From UBA4615 sp044368415 (GTDB lineage Bacteria; Pseudomonadota; Gammaproteobacteria; Burkholderiales; Burkholderiaceae_E): 5,324 nucleotides of DNA. The first letter of the stretch is position 1, and each line of letters starts with the position of its first letter. The stretch covers positions 1 to 5,324 of the forward strand of contig JBIPLJ010000138.1 of NCBI GenBank assembly GCA_044368415.1, written 5' to 3'. Under the pieces are notes generated by a model. That model worked only from the letters and a program-made list of their open reading frames with translations. It ran no database searches and was not told the origin of the DNA. The position numbers and the translations under genes are program-made. Below, one piece after another: positions 4,629 to 5,324 of the stretch.

Positions 4629-5324
4629 GACGCCCTCCTCTTCTGGCCTGCGCAGAGCCGAAGCGCTTGCTGGTTATATGTTGAGCCTGCCGGCCCTTAT
4701 CCTGATGTGGGCCATGCTGCTTGGGCCCGCGGTGTCTGTCATATTACTGTCACTCACAGATTGGAATTTTGGTGAAGCCAGCCTGCGTTGGGTGGGCCTC
4801 GAGAATTATGGTGAGCTTTGGGCGGATCGCGTTTTTTGGATTTCACTCAAAAATACGATCATCTATGTGGGCATTTCCGTCCCCGCGACTGTATTTCTGG
4901 GACTTCTGGCCGCGTTACTGATTGAAAGTGTCAGTCACGGCAGGGCTTTCTATCGGGCCGCTTTCTTTGTTCCTGTCGCCTCAACCCTATTGGCGATGGC
5001 ACTGGTTTGGGAATTCATGTTTCACCCAACGGTGGGCTTCATCAATCAGCTTTTTGGTGCCATCGGCTTGCCCACTGCCGATTGGCTGCAAAATCCAGGG
5101 ACCGCTCTTTTCGCCCTAATCGCCATTGGGGTTTGGCAGAATTTGGGCCTTGCCATGATCCTCTTCATGGCGGGTCTCACGGCTATCCCAAAAGATCTTT
5201 ATGAGGCCTTGGCCATGGATGGCGCTGATGACGCCTGGGAGCGCTTTCGCCGCGTCACTTGGCCGATGCTTGGCCCCTCCCTTGTATTCGTCGTTGCCAT
5301 TACGGCGATACGGAGTTTCCAGGT
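4621..5324 (+). CDS. MalF/UgpA-type ABC transporter permease, 3'-truncated by window end
   Basis: This is the first 234 codons of an inner-membrane permease of the binding-protein-dependent (CUT1-like) type, still open at the window edge. Usual length is about 290-310, so roughly 60-80 residues are missing. After a basic N-terminus (RKTPSSSGLRRAE) come membrane segments at about 22-45, 76-100, 111-132 and 162-186, and the start of another from 218. The LTDWNF...WVGLENY text (45-63) is typical of UgpA/MalF relatives. The cytoplasmic EAA loop, which docks on the ATPase, is clear at 195-217 (EALAMDGADDAWERFRR then VTWPML) with its invariant Gly at 201. The ATG lies inside the end of the ATPase gene (ATGCGTAA, 8-bp overlap), which indicates translational coupling in one operon. 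A second permease and a solute-binding protein are expected downstream. Confidence 0.93.
   Translation, partial: MRKTPSSSGLRRAEALAGYMLSLPALILMWAMLLGPAVSVILLSLTDWNFGEASLRWVGLENYGELWADRVFWISLKNTIIYVGISVPATVFLGLLAALLIESVSHGRAFYRAAFFVPVASTLLAMALVWEFMFHPTVGFINQLFGAIGLPTADWLQNPGTALFALIAIGVWQNLGLAMILFMAGLTAIPKDLYEALAMDGADDAWERFRRVTWPMLGPSLVFVVAITAIRSFQ

Noticed and set aside
4721..5204. Three short plus-strand frames at 4721-4921, 4922-5119 and 5007-5204
   Set aside because: They lie out of frame inside the truncated permease, whose membrane segments and EAA loop are read in the frame starting at 4621.
1..5324. CRISPR array, rRNA, riboswitch or complete insertion sequence
   Set aside because: No spaced repeats, conserved RNA cores or transposase motifs were seen on either strand.

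Overview
The window looks like chromosomal DNA of an alphaproteobacterium. The evidence is moderate-to-high GC in most genes (judged by eye, not counted), a Bug/TctC-type tricarboxylate receptor, a LysR regulator and a MalK/Ugp-type ABC operon. Rhodospirillales/Acetobacteraceae is a guess from protein flavour only. The strands are split near position 1.8 kb: everything to the left reads on the minus strand, everything to the right on the plus strand.

Left part (1-800). A 160-residue phage terminase small-subunit-like gene (minus, 121-603) has a near-consensus sigma70 promoter so close to its ATG that the mRNA should be leaderless. It stands apart from other recognisable phage genes within the window, so it marks either a prophage edge or a remnant. 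Its downstream flank carries an 11-bp tandem repeat. The 604-800 spacer holds two hairpins. One of them, with a U-tract on the minus strand, fits a terminator for the next gene.

Middle (801-3279). A periplasmic Bug/TctC solute receptor (minus) is followed by a divergent intergenic region. This region has a plausible promoter overlapped by a perfect 7-bp inverted repeat (operator-like). Plus-strand genes then start with a previously unlisted 35-codon ORF that has a good Shine-Dalgarno. It overlaps, through ATGA, a secreted or membrane-anchored four-cysteine protein of unknown function. A LysR-type regulator follows 4 bp later if its GTG start is right. These three look like one translationally coupled unit.

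Right part (3280-5324). After a 218-bp spacer comes the start of an ABC importer operon: a MalK/UgpC-type ATPase and, overlapping it by 8 bp, a MalF/UgpA-type permease that runs off the window end. The second permease and the binding protein are presumably beyond the edge. The LysR effector domain resembles regulators tied to 2-aminoethylphosphonate use, so a phosphonate or phosphate-ester substrate is one hypothesis for the importer. The sequence here does not prove it.

No CRISPR array, rRNA, convincing tRNA or intact transposase was seen. Most of the window is ordinary. The parts most worth a second look are the 35-aa coupled ORF with its secreted partner, and the leaderless terminase promoter.
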